A stretch of DNA of 64,000 nucleotides. Source: an uncultured Phycisphaerales bacterium. Lineage in GTDB: Bacteria > Planctomycetota > Phycisphaerae > Tepidisphaerales > Tepidisphaeraceae. This document shows, piece by piece, positions 25,910 to 33,473 of this stretch. Made by a program: the position numbers and the translations under genes. Positions within the stretch are counted from its first letter, which is position 1. Every line of letters starts with the position of its first letter. A model generated the notes under the pieces. It was not told where the DNA came from. It saw only the letters and a program-made list of their open reading frames with translations, and made no database searches. The stretch covers positions 1 to 64,000 of the forward strand of contig CAIQIQ010000104.1 of the NCBI GenBank assembly GCA_903871935.1, read 5' to 3'.

Positions 25910-26025
25910 GCCCAACCTCGCTATCGATGTAAGACATTGTAGTGCGCTGCTGTGTTCTTGTCCATCAGATGGACGGGTGTCGCGACGCTGCAGGAGCGCG
26001 GGTACATGAGGCGACATGGGCCGGG

Positions 26026-26031
26026 TATACT
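26026..26031 (+). promoter_or_regulatory. TATACT -10 box just before the zinc-ribbon membrane gene
   Basis: TATACT ends nine bases before ATG 26040, so a transcript from here would be leaderless or nearly so. No strong -35 is seen at 17 bases upstream (TACATG). Confidence 0.35.
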
Positions 26032-26039
26032 GCTCTGCT

Positions 26040-27002
26040 ATGGAAGAGCCGCAGCGCGAGGTCGAGCACTGGTTGCTGTATGGGACGGCGGATATGCCGG
26101 TGGACCATACGGGGCATGTGACGGAGCATATTGCGTGCCGGGCTTGCGGGTATGACCTGGTGGGATTGCAGAATGGGAAGCAGTGTCCGGAGTGCGGGTC
26201 GCCGGTGGGGATCTCGATTCGCGGGGATCTGTTGTCGCATTCCCGGCCGGACTGGACGAGACATGTAGGGCAGCATGTCCGGATCGGCGGCTTGCTGCTG
26301 ATGGCGCTGCCGGTGGTATTGGCGGTGGGACTGGTGGTAGCGATGCGGGCTGGTCGGCCGGTCTCGGGAATTGTGCCATCGATCCTCCTGGTCGCGTGGT
26401 GCTATATGGCGTTTCAGGGGGCGCGGCCGGAGCCGACACAGACAGAGATGATGCGCGCGCAGCGTTTGGTGCGATATACGGCCGCGGGATTGGCGCTGAT
26501 CATCGTCACGGGGTTTACGGCGGAGAGTATGGGGCTGAATTTGCCGGGGCCGTTCGTGTTCTTCCTTGGCAGTGTGGCGTTTCTGGCAGCGCTGACAGTT
26601 CATGCATGCTGGCTGTCGGACCTCATGTTGCGGGTGCCATCGACAGATCTGTGCGATGCACTGCGGTATCGGATGTGGGTGATCCTGGCGCTGGGCGCGT
26701 TGCTGGTGGTGCTGGTGTGGGCGCAGGCGGCGATCGGAGCGATCTTTTTCGCCTTCTTCCTGGCAACGCCGGCGTGGATTCTGTACGTGTTGCTGGCAGG
26801 GTATTCGTGCGTGCAGTGCGGAGAGATGATTCTGTGCGAGTCGAGGCTGGCGCAGCAGAACTGGCTGGAGCGCGAGGCACTGCTGGACAAAGAGCAGCGA
26901 TTCTCGCGGGTGCCCGGGGAGGCATCGGCGGCGGATCAGCCTATAATGCACCGTTCTATAGGCGCCCAAGATGATGGAAAAGATGCCCAGAAAGCTGACT
27001 GA
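26040..27002 (+). CDS. Polytopic membrane protein with N-terminal zinc ribbon
   Basis: 320 aa. After a short acidic N-terminus, CRACGYDLVGLQNGKQCPECG (about residues 34-54) forms the CGYDL-type zinc ribbon. Six to seven hydrophobic segments follow, and a CVQCGEMILCES stretch near residue 265 may form a second metal site. The start at ATG 26040 was chosen because it follows a TATACT box closely; ATG 26016 is in frame but has no signal. The 3' end overlaps the ahb gene by 32 nt. The function is unknown. Haem-related duty is possible from this overlap, but that is inference. Confidence 0.72.
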   Translation: MEEPQREVEHWLLYGTADMPVDHTGHVTEHIACRACGYDLVGLQNGKQCPECGSPVGISIRGDLLSHSRPDWTRHVGQHVRIGGLLLMALPVVLAVGLVVAMRAGRPVSGIVPSILLVAWCYMAFQGARPEPTQTEMMRAQRLVRYTAAGLALIIVTGFTAESMGLNLPGPFVFFLGSVAFLAALTVHACWLSDLMLRVPSTDLCDALRYRMWVILALGALLVVLVWAQAAIGAIFFAFFLATPAWILYVLLAGYSCVQCGEMILCESRLAQQNWLEREALLDKEQRFSRVPGEASAADQPIMHRSIGAQDDGKDAQKAD

Positions 27003-28026
27003 CGTACAGGCTCGGCTGCTTGATCTCGTGCAGGAAGAGGTCCCGCTGGTGGAGCGGCCGTTTGCAGCCCTCGGTGAGAAACTGAGGCTGCCGGAAGCCG
27101 ATACGCTACAGAGCATTCGCGAACTGAAAGAGGGAGACCGGCCGCTGATTCGGCAGATCAGCGCGATCTTTGATACCAAAGCGCTGGGGTATCGGTCCTC
27201 GCTGGTGGCAGCGCGGGTTCCGCAGCAGACTATCGAGCAGGCGGCCGCGGTGATCAATGCTCACCCCGGTGTTTCGCACAACTACCAGCGCAACCACGAC
27301 TATAACCTGTGGTATACGCTGGCGTTGCCGCCAGATTCGAGGCTGGGACTGGAGAAGACCATCGAGATCCTGCATCGGGATTCCGGTGCAATCCAAACCC
27401 GCCTGATGCCGACGCTGAAGCTCTTCAAGATCGGCGTCAAACTGAACCTGGGGGGGCAGGACATTGCCACGCGCTCGGAAGGGCCGCGTTTCACCGAGGC
27501 GGATCGCGACACGGCGATGGCGTTTACGGTGAGCGATGCGGATAAGCGGATGATCCGGGTACTGCAGCAGGATTTGCCGCTGGTAGAGCGGCCATATGAC
27601 CAGTGGGCCCGCGAGGCGGGGGTGAGTGTCGCGACGTTCCTCGCATCAGCGAAGCAATATGAGCAGCAAAGGCGGATGCGGCGGTTTTCCGCGGTGCTGC
27701 ACCATCGCGAGGCAGGGTTCGGGCATAACGGGATGGGCGTGTGGGTGGTTCCGGTTGGCCAGGAAGAGAAGTTCGGGGAAACGGCCGCTACGTTCTCGAC
27801 GGTGAGCCACTGCTATCTGCGGCCGACGTATGAGGATTGGCCGTACAACCTGTTCACAATGGTGCATGCGCAGAGCCAGGCGAAGTGCGACCAGGTGATG
27901 GAGTCGATCAGCAAGGCGACGGGGATCAGCAACTACGCTGCGCTGTACTCAAGCAAGGAGTACAAGAAGGTGCGCGTGCGTTACTTTACGCCGGAAGTGG
28001 AAGAGTGGGAGAAGGGGCATCAGTAG
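26971..28026 (+). CDS. ahbAB: Siroheme decarboxylase, AhbA-AhbB fusion
   Basis: 351 aa made of two halves, each an Lrp/AsnC-like helix-turn-helix plus ligand-binding fold. Half 1 (about 8-165) has GVSHNYQRNHDYNLWYTL; half 2 (about 185-345) has VSHCYLRPTYEDWPYNLFTM. These histidine/tyrosine-rich strands mark the siroheme decarboxylases AhbA and AhbB, which normally form a heterodimer and convert siroheme to 12,18-didecarboxysiroheme in the alternative haem (or haem d1) route. Both subunits on one chain is less usual. TATAAT at 26942-26947 could be an internal promoter. AhbC and AhbD are not in the window. Confidence 0.85.
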   Translation: MMEKMPRKLTDVQARLLDLVQEEVPLVERPFAALGEKLRLPEADTLQSIRELKEGDRPLIRQISAIFDTKALGYRSSLVAARVPQQTIEQAAAVINAHPGVSHNYQRNHDYNLWYTLALPPDSRLGLEKTIEILHRDSGAIQTRLMPTLKLFKIGVKLNLGGQDIATRSEGPRFTEADRDTAMAFTVSDADKRMIRVLQQDLPLVERPYDQWAREAGVSVATFLASAKQYEQQRRMRRFSAVLHHREAGFGHNGMGVWVVPVGQEEKFGETAATFSTVSHCYLRPTYEDWPYNLFTMVHAQSQAKCDQVMESISKATGISNYAALYSSKEYKKVRVRYFTPEVEEWEKGHQ

Positions 28027-28036
28027 GCGAGTCGGA

Positions 28037-28465
28037 TCAGATGCGCATGCCACATTCGATGAAAATCCATGCGATCGCCATGACGGGCATCAGCAGCACA
28101 CCAACGAATGCTCCGGCGACGTATCCCGGCCAACGCAGTCCGATGCCGACGACGCCCACTATTGCCCCAAACACGAGGAGCAACATTGCCACGACCGGCT
28201 GCCAGTCCGTTGGCGTTGATGCACCACCGAGCAGACACATGGCGAGAGCCAAATATGCGACGGGACTTATCAGGCCCAGCAAGAACTGCACGCCAACGGG
28301 CATCGCGGAACGCGAAGTCGTGCGCGGAAACACTCGGGCATACTCCAATGGTGCCGTTCGAACCGGTGGACGGTCCGGGATGACCGGCGGCAATCGTCGT
28401 GGCACCGGCGGGCGCCTTTCGCCCGGCCGGAGATTGGGAACGGAGTTGTGGTCTTGTTGGCTCAT
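28037..28465 (-). CDS. Small three-helix membrane protein, tandem family member D
   Basis: 142 aa: a Pro/Arg-rich cytoplasmic N-terminus (residues 1-60) and three to four hydrophobic helices (QFLLGLISPVAYLALAMCLL and two more). It keeps the SP(V/F/L)A segment and the hydrophobic ending of its three neighbours but lacks their SMSGYD motif, so it is the most diverged copy. Its ATG overlaps the stop of the preceding paralogue by 4 nt. I recognise no named family. Confidence 0.75.
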   Translation of the reverse strand: MSQQDHNSVPNLRPGERRPPVPRRLPPVIPDRPPVRTAPLEYARVFPRTTSRSAMPVGVQFLLGLISPVAYLALAMCLLGGASTPTDWQPVVAMLLLVFGAIVGVVGIGLRWPGYVAGAFVGVLLMPVMAIAWIFIECGMRI

Positions 28466-28884
28466 TTGAATACTGCCATGATTCCGCCACCCACAAGAGC
28501 GACACCGCACAGGCAGAACATCAGAACGGGAATGGCGAGGATGATGGTGAAAAGGCCCGCCATGAAGGCGTTGGAGTTCATTGCGACATAGAACAGAAAC
28601 AACACCAGCGCGATGAATCCGGCCCATAGGATGAAGCCGGTGATCTCATCGGGCATGCCGATAGAACGCATCACTGCATTCATCGCCCAGGGAATCAGGA
28701 AGCTCGCCAAAGGGCTGAGAGCTCCGAGGACATACTGCTTCGTCAACGAGATTGCGGGTTCGGGCTCGTGTGTCACGGGCCGCCGGAAATATGGAATCGG
28801 TTTGCCTCGTTGCGGCAGATCATACCCCGACATTGAAGTGCGAATGCGCGGTCTGACGGGATTTTTCATCGGCTGCCCAGCCAT
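28462..28884 (-). CDS. Small membrane protein, tandem family member C
   Basis: 140 aa. The N-terminus has RIRTSMSGYDLPQRGKPIPY, then KQYVLGALSPLASFLIPW and three hydrophobic segments ending LCGVALVGGGIM. The RTSMSGYD(L/M)P motif, the PYxR(R/Q/P) box and the (F/Y)xLGxLSP box are shared with members A and B, which proves recent common origin. The start at 28884 overlaps the end of member B by 19 nt. The role is unknown. Confidence 0.78.
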   Translation of the reverse strand: MAGQPMKNPVRPRIRTSMSGYDLPQRGKPIPYFRRPVTHEPEPAISLTKQYVLGALSPLASFLIPWAMNAVMRSIGMPDEITGFILWAGFIALVLFLFYVAMNSNAFMAGLFTIILAIPVLMFCLCGVALVGGGIMAVFK

Positions 28885-29306
28885 ACAAGTCCTCCCAATC
28901 CGAGCATTCCGATGCCGCACAGCGTGAGAAACCCAAGGGGGATTACCAGCACCACCAGCAGGGCTCCCTGAAGGAAGCCTTTGCATGCCGGTCGTGTTCC
29001 AAGGAAGGCTATCAGTGCTACGTAACCAACAACGCATGCCCAGTCTGATATCGCCATTGCAGCATTTGGGTCGTCAGCTCGTCCCGTCATTTCGCGTACA
29101 CAGGCGATGGCGGTCAGCAGGCCAAGCGGGCTTAGACATCCGAGCGTGAAGGCCTGGGTGTAGGCTTTGGCTGGCTCACTATTGCCTGGTTGGCGGGCGT
29201 ATGGAACCGACCTGCTGGGGCCGGGCATGTCATATCCGGACATGGACGTTCGCACACGCTGGCGAGGATGCGGGTGACGGTCGGGATTGCCACTCGGCTG
29301 GCTCAT
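28866..29306 (-). CDS. Small membrane protein, tandem family member B
   Basis: 146 aa. RVRTSMSGYDMPGPSRSVPY lies at residues 18-37, then AFTLGCLSPLGLLTAIA and three hydrophobic segments ending LCGIGMLGLGG. It is organised exactly like members A and C. Its start overlaps the stop of member A by 4 nt (ATGA). The Pro-rich N-terminus is probably cytoplasmic and disordered. No family name can be given. Confidence 0.78.
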   Translation of the reverse strand: MSQPSGNPDRHPHPRQRVRTSMSGYDMPGPSRSVPYARQPGNSEPAKAYTQAFTLGCLSPLGLLTAIACVREMTGRADDPNAAMAISDWACVVGYVALIAFLGTRPACKGFLQGALLVVLVIPLGFLTLCGIGMLGLGGLVWLGSR

Positions 29307-29785
29307 CGGAACCCCCCGGCCGAACCGATGCCCAGGAGCACAACTCCGCAGATTGCGAAGAGAATCAGGGGAAGCACAAAGATGGCGGTCAGAATGCCTG
29401 GCAGAAAGCCCTTCCATCCGAGTTTCACATGGACGAACACGACCAAAGCGGCGAAACCGCCGAAGGCCACCCACACCATGAGCTCCTGAACAGCGATCGG
29501 CGGGCGAAAAATCCTCAGGGCACCCATAATCAGACTCACGACCGTGCCATAGGCGAACGGAGACAAGCCGCCAAGGACGTACTGTGTGCTGGTAGCGATT
29601 CCCGGCTCAGGTTCCGGCGCAGGCATCGGGCGAGCATAGGGGATTGCTCTGCCCGGGGCATGAACGTCGTAGCTCATCAAGCTGGTACTGATTCGCATGC
29701 GCGGTCGGTCAAGCCGAGGAGGATTGGGCGCCGGCTCGGGGCCTATGGCGTATTCACCGCGATCGTTGGGATCGAAGTCGGTCAT
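29303..29785 (-). CDS. Small membrane protein, tandem family member A
   Basis: 160 aa. The motif reads RISTSLMSYDVHAPGRAIPY, followed by TQYVLGGLSPFAYGTVVSLIM and hydrophobic segments ending FAICGVVLLGIGS. It is the first of four paralogues and its ATG overlaps the lgt stop by 4 nt, so the array is translated from the lgt transcript. This placement after a lipoprotein-modifying enzyme hints at an envelope role, which is inference. Confidence 0.78.
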   Translation of the reverse strand: MTDFDPNDRGEYAIGPEPAPNPPRLDRPRMRISTSLMSYDVHAPGRAIPYARPMPAPEPEPGIATSTQYVLGGLSPFAYGTVVSLIMGALRIFRPPIAVQELMVWVAFGGFAALVVFVHVKLGWKGFLPGILTAIFVLPLILFAICGVVLLGIGSAGGFR

Positions 29786-30570
29786 GGGGCCACCTCCTCC
29801 CTCGCTGCATATTGAGGAATACGCTGTTGCCGGGTGAGCATTAGCCGCAATGAGATCAGGGCAGCAATCGCACCGACCGCGGAGGCCCATTGGATAGGGC
29901 AGAGGCCAGCGAGGATCACTTCGCGGGGCTTGATGAACTCGACGAGGAGGCGGAAAAGGCAGTAGATCGCGATGAAGAGGCGGAAAATCGCGCCGTTGGG
30001 AAGAGTGCCTCGGCGATGGACCGTCCAGAGGATCGCGCCGGCGATCAGGAGGATGGCAATCTCGTAGAGCGAGGTGGGGTGGCGGGGGATGCCGTCGCCG
30101 AAGTCGATGGCCCAGGGGAGGGAAGAGGCGATGCCGTAGGTATGGTCGGATAGGCCGGTGAGGAAGCAGCCGAGTCGGCCGATGGCGATGGCGAGGATGA
30201 GCGGGAAGACGAAGGCATCGCCGGTGGATTCGCTCGGGCCGACCATCTTCTTGCCCAGTTCGACACCCAGCCAGCCGCCGAGGATCCCGCCGGCGATGGT
30301 CTTACCGCCGAGCCAGATGCCCACCCCAAACCGTTGCGCCCAGAACTCGGGCCACATCTCCAGCCAGGCAAGCACTTTAGCGCCAAACAGGGCGCCCCCA
30401 GCCATGAACACGAAGACCCACATCATCTTTTCGAACGGGACCGCCGAAGTCGGCCGCCGGCGGCGAAGCAGCCAATAGAGCTGCCCCCCGGCCGCATAGG
30501 CCAGCAGATCGAACAGCGCATGGGGATGTACGTGCCAGGGGCCCAGCGGGATGTAGAGGGGAAAGGTCAC
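29782..30570 (-). CDS. lgt: Prolipoprotein diacylglyceryl transferase
   Basis: 262 aa, family length. Lgt transfers diacylglycerol from phosphatidylglycerol to the lipobox cysteine of prolipoproteins in the inner membrane. Signature parts are VHPHALFDLLAY at the N-terminus, GKTIAGGILGGWLGVELGKK, IGRLGCFLTG (the GRxGNFxNG region) and IPRHPTSLYE (the RHPSQLYE region). The start is a GTG at 30570 behind CGGAGAGGG and overlaps the stop of the upstream gene as GTGA. The Lgt signature residues are slightly altered (Cys-Phe-Leu-Thr for Asn-Phe-x-Asn), so it may be a divergent Lgt. Confidence 0.85.
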   Translation of the reverse strand: MTFPLYIPLGPWHVHPHALFDLLAYAAGGQLYWLLRRRRPTSAVPFEKMMWVFVFMAGGALFGAKVLAWLEMWPEFWAQRFGVGIWLGGKTIAGGILGGWLGVELGKKMVGPSESTGDAFVFPLILAIAIGRLGCFLTGLSDHTYGIASSLPWAIDFGDGIPRHPTSLYEIAILLIAGAILWTVHRRGTLPNGAIFRLFIAIYCLFRLLVEFIKPREVILAGLCPIQWASAVGAIAALISLRLMLTRQQRIPQYAAREEVAP

Positions 30571-31190
30571 ACGCCCTCTCCGGAGGTGCGCTGCAGGAGG
30601 CGGCGAGCCTGGCGGCAGGCCTGGCCGGCAAGAAGACCGGCCGCCCCGATGGCGATCAGTACGATCAATTGCTGGGAGCGCGGGATGCGCATGCCAGCGG
30701 TGTTGTAATAGGCGCTGGCGCCGACCTTTATGAACGCGTAGTGGCCGAGCACGACGAGATAGGTGAGCATCGCACCAAGCGTGGAGAACCAGACCAGGCC
30801 CAGGGAGATGCGGACAGCCGAGGCGGCGGCGATCAGGGGCAGAAGAATCAGCAGGCCGCTGCGCGGGCCATCGCCCAGTGCCATCAGCAGGCCGCACATG
30901 GCGAGGTCCCAGAGGGCAGCGCCATACTTAAGGTAGGGCGGCATCCAGCGGCGGCCGAGGACATGGTGGATGGCGAAGATCGCCATGAACCAGGCGGCCA
31001 CGATCAGCGTGACGGTGCGATGGAACTGGGGCGAGATGCCGTTGTCTTGGAGATAGTAGAAGCTAATGATGTGCTGCGCATAGAAGGCGATGAGGGCCAC
31101 AGCGCGGATGTCGTTTACCCGCTGCTCGCCGCGGAGTTGCTCTTCGTGAAGAAGATCCGTTTGCGTGTACGCGTGAACTTGTTCGTCCAT
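30567..31190 (-). CDS. Six-helix membrane protein, function unknown
   Basis: 207 aa. The N-terminal 35 residues are acidic and soluble; then come about six membrane helices (for example VNDIRAVALIAFYAQHIISF, IVAAWFMAIFAIHHVLG, LLILLPLIAAASAVRISL, LIVLIAIGAAGLLAGQACRQ). The layout resembles the membrane sensor part of planctomycete signalling proteins, but the soluble output domain is absent. The start at ATG 31190 follows GGGAAGG. It is co-transcribed with lgt, with a 4-nt overlap. No specific function is proposed. Confidence 0.72.
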   Translation of the reverse strand: MDEQVHAYTQTDLLHEEQLRGEQRVNDIRAVALIAFYAQHIISFYYLQDNGISPQFHRTVTLIVAAWFMAIFAIHHVLGRRWMPPYLKYGAALWDLAMCGLLMALGDGPRSGLLILLPLIAAASAVRISLGLVWFSTLGAMLTYLVVLGHYAFIKVGASAYYNTAGMRIPRSQQLIVLIAIGAAGLLAGQACRQARRLLQRTSGEGV

Positions 31191-31251
31191 AGTGCCTTCC
31201 CGCACCGGCACGAACATCACCGGGTATTCAGATACGAAGCCGCATTCGGCA

Positions 31252-31878
31252 TTACCGCATGATCCAGAGCAAGGCGTTCTCGTTCACTTCATCTTCGCCG
31301 GGATAGACTTCGTCACCGCGCACGAAGAAATTAAGCTGCAGGGTCTTGCGCAGCAGGACATCCTCGCCTTTGGCATTCTTGACCCTGGCGCTTTCGCCAC
31401 TGAGGCCGCTGACCAGAATGGAGAAGTGCCCCATGCGCAGGTCGGGTTCGGCCCAGACGGCCGCGGAATACTTGGTTTCATCCTCGCCCAGGCGGAATTC
31501 TCCGGCCGCCTGGATCAGCGGCTGAAGGAAGCGATTGCCCTGCTCCTTGCGAATTTCCTTGATTACGGCGGTCGGCACGCTCTTGTCGGAACGGATGATG
31601 GTGCCTTCCTCAGTAACCAGTTCAAAGACGGGGAAGTACATCCGCTCACGGTTGGTCGTATTGGTGACCGAGAACGGCAGATACCAGTAGGCCTGGGGCG
31701 CGCTCCTGCCCGGCACATTCACGACGACGCGAGCGGGCTTGCCGTACTCGAATTTCAGTTGCCAAGTAACAGGATAGATACTGGGCACCGGAGGCTTGGC
31801 CTTTTCCTGTGACAGGCAAACTGTGCCAGAGGCAAGCAGAGCGACAGCGACGACCAGATTACGGAAAACATGTGCCAT
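31252..31878 (-). CDS. Secreted protein of unknown function, first gene of the lgt operon
   Basis: 208 aa with a signal peptide (NLVVAVALLASGTVCLSQ). The mature part is beta-rich, with KFEYGKPARVVVNVPG, WYLPFSVTNTTNRERMYFPVFELVTEEG and VKEDVLLRKTLQ-like strands, resembling an immunoglobulin-like fold often found in planctomycete periplasmic proteins. The start at 31878 follows GGAGAG. It lies 61 bases upstream of the six-helix gene and may be co-transcribed. No enzymatic motif is visible. Confidence 0.72.
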   Translation of the reverse strand: MAHVFRNLVVAVALLASGTVCLSQEKAKPPVPSIYPVTWQLKFEYGKPARVVVNVPGRSAPQAYWYLPFSVTNTTNRERMYFPVFELVTEEGTIIRSDKSVPTAVIKEIRKEQGNRFLQPLIQAAGEFRLGEDETKYSAAVWAEPDLRMGHFSILVSGLSGESARVKNAKGEDVLLRKTLQLNFFVRGDEVYPGEDEVNENALLWIMR

Positions 31879-31932
31879 AGAGGTTCTCTCCATTGCAGGA
31901 CGGTCAAAAGCTACACCACTGCGGTTCCGGGC

Positions 31933-32970
31933 ATGCTTTGCCGCACCCAGGATACATGGGTATTCTTAGGGCTGGTGCGATTCCTGTCAAACTTTTTCTC
32001 GCGCTTACATGGACCGGAGGGGCCAACGGAGTATGCCGTGGTGGCTCCGGACCAGTTCCAGCAAGCACTTACGCGCCTTCTGAGCTACCCCGGACACGTC
32101 GCCGATGCAGGGCAGGTTGCGAGTTTTGCGCAGTCGGCGGGGGCGCGGCACATGGATCTGACGCGGATGCGCATCGCCACGCGCGGCCGGCGGGTCTTGT
32201 GTGCGATCTGCCCGGTGCCGCTGCCGGGGCGGACGGTGATGCTGCTTTCGGGCACGCCAGCCGACCCGCAGCAGCGCGAGGCGGCCGATGTCCTGCTGCA
32301 ACAAGTGGTGGCGGAATACGCCCGGAGCGACAATGCCTTGCTGCAAGTGCTTGTGGATCCAGAAGACACAGCGCAAATGGCAATGTATCGGACGGCAGGC
32401 TTTACGGATCTGGCGGAACTGATCTACCTGGAATGCCCGGGTCGAATCCTGGAATACACGCTGCCCAAAGATGGTTGGCAACTGCTCACTTACGCCCCGC
32501 AACGGCACGTACTCTTTGCCCAGGCCATCCTGGCGAGCTATGAGCAGACACTGGACTGTCCGAGGCTCAACGGGCTGCGGTCGATCGAGGATGTGATTCT
32601 CGGGCACAAGGCTGCGGGCGAGTTTGAGCCGCGAAACTGGATGGTGCTGATGCAGGAACACGTGCCGGCCGGCATATTGATTCTCTCGCGGGTGCCGGCA
32701 TCCGATGCCCTGGAGCTGACGTACGTGGGCCTGGCGCGATTTGCGCGCGGGCGCGGAATCGCATCAGAGCTGGTGAAACTGGCGATCGGCCGCACGGTGG
32801 AACTGGGGTGCGGGCGTCTCACGACGGCCGCCGATTCGCTCAACACGCCCGCGCTGACAATGTATGTGAGGGCAGGAATGCAGCGGGTGGGCTCGCGGCT
32901 GGCGTTGATTCGAGTTATCCACCGGGGGAGCGGTATCTCATCCACAATTAATCCCCAAGAGGCCAAGTGA
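31933..32970 (+). CDS. Tandem GNAT-family acetyltransferase-like protein
   Basis: About 345 aa with two GNAT-like halves. The second half has the acetyl-CoA-binding motif A in LTYVGLARFARGRGIASELVKLAI (about 255-278) followed by TMYVRAGMQRVGSRL, the usual GNAT ending. The first half (about 30-190) has a fainter version (MAMYRTAGFTDLAELIYLEC). Double-GNAT proteins include mycothiol synthase, but no specific substrate can be inferred. The start at ATG 31933 avoids overlap with the divergent gene. The 3' end carries two near-consensus DnaA boxes, and it abuts the putative oriC. Confidence 0.75.
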   Translation: MLCRTQDTWVFLGLVRFLSNFFSRLHGPEGPTEYAVVAPDQFQQALTRLLSYPGHVADAGQVASFAQSAGARHMDLTRMRIATRGRRVLCAICPVPLPGRTVMLLSGTPADPQQREAADVLLQQVVAEYARSDNALLQVLVDPEDTAQMAMYRTAGFTDLAELIYLECPGRILEYTLPKDGWQLLTYAPQRHVLFAQAILASYEQTLDCPRLNGLRSIEDVILGHKAAGEFEPRNWMVLMQEHVPAGILILSRVPASDALELTYVGLARFARGRGIASELVKLAIGRTVELGCGRLTTAADSLNTPALTMYVRAGMQRVGSRLALIRVIHRGSGISSTINPQEAK

Positions 32971-33110
32971 CAGTGGATAACCCGTGTTGAAAAAAAAAAT
33001 TATTTCGCCGTGTCCTTACAGTTCCTTCACTTACGCGCGTGTTGATGCACAATCGTTTTTTTCCTGCTTGTTACTCGCACCGAGCATAGGTAATGTGTGG
33101 CGACCTTGAG
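32911..33110. other. Putative chromosomal replication origin (oriC)
   Basis: Within 66 bp lie three one-mismatch DnaA boxes: TTATCCACC (32915-32923), TCATCCACA (32938-32946) and, on the minus strand, TTATCCACT (32972-32980). They are followed by an A/T-rich run (32989-33008) suited to unwinding and a weaker TGATGCACA (33043-33051). The cluster sits 360-500 bp upstream of the dnaA start, the commonest place for oriC. No skew calculation was possible. Confidence 0.55.
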
Positions 33111-33473
33111 CCAATGGATGGTTCAATTCAACCCAGTTCTACCGCTTTATTCGTTTACATCGAAGTGCAGTGAGATGACAGCCGGGTTATGGCAGTCGGC
33201 GGTGAGCTTTTTACGATCACGGATGACCCCCCACGGATGAGGGAGCGGCGTTGGCAGGATGCCATGAAGCGCGGCGTGTTCCATGCACGAATGACGCGCG
33301 CTGAACGCCATGGGTGATGGGTCGCACGTTGCGATGGTGCGCGGCCCTTTGGCGGAATGCCTTGCAGGATGTCTGCGGATCGCCAAATGCGCTGCGGGCG
33401 CAGAAACGCGATCCGGTGTGGCGTTCATTTAATACATAACCGTGGGCTCTTCCAAGTGTGGAAGGAGATCGAC
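32971..33473. promoter_or_regulatory. dnaA upstream region
   Basis: Beyond the oriC-like cluster the sequence holds no gene. TAATACAT just after 33430 could be the -10 region for dnaA. The rest is unremarkable G+C-rich spacer. Confidence 0.35.

Noticed and set aside
31870..31932. GNAT gene start at 31870
   Set aside because: It would overlap the start of the divergent secreted-protein gene, and the added residues are not GNAT-like.
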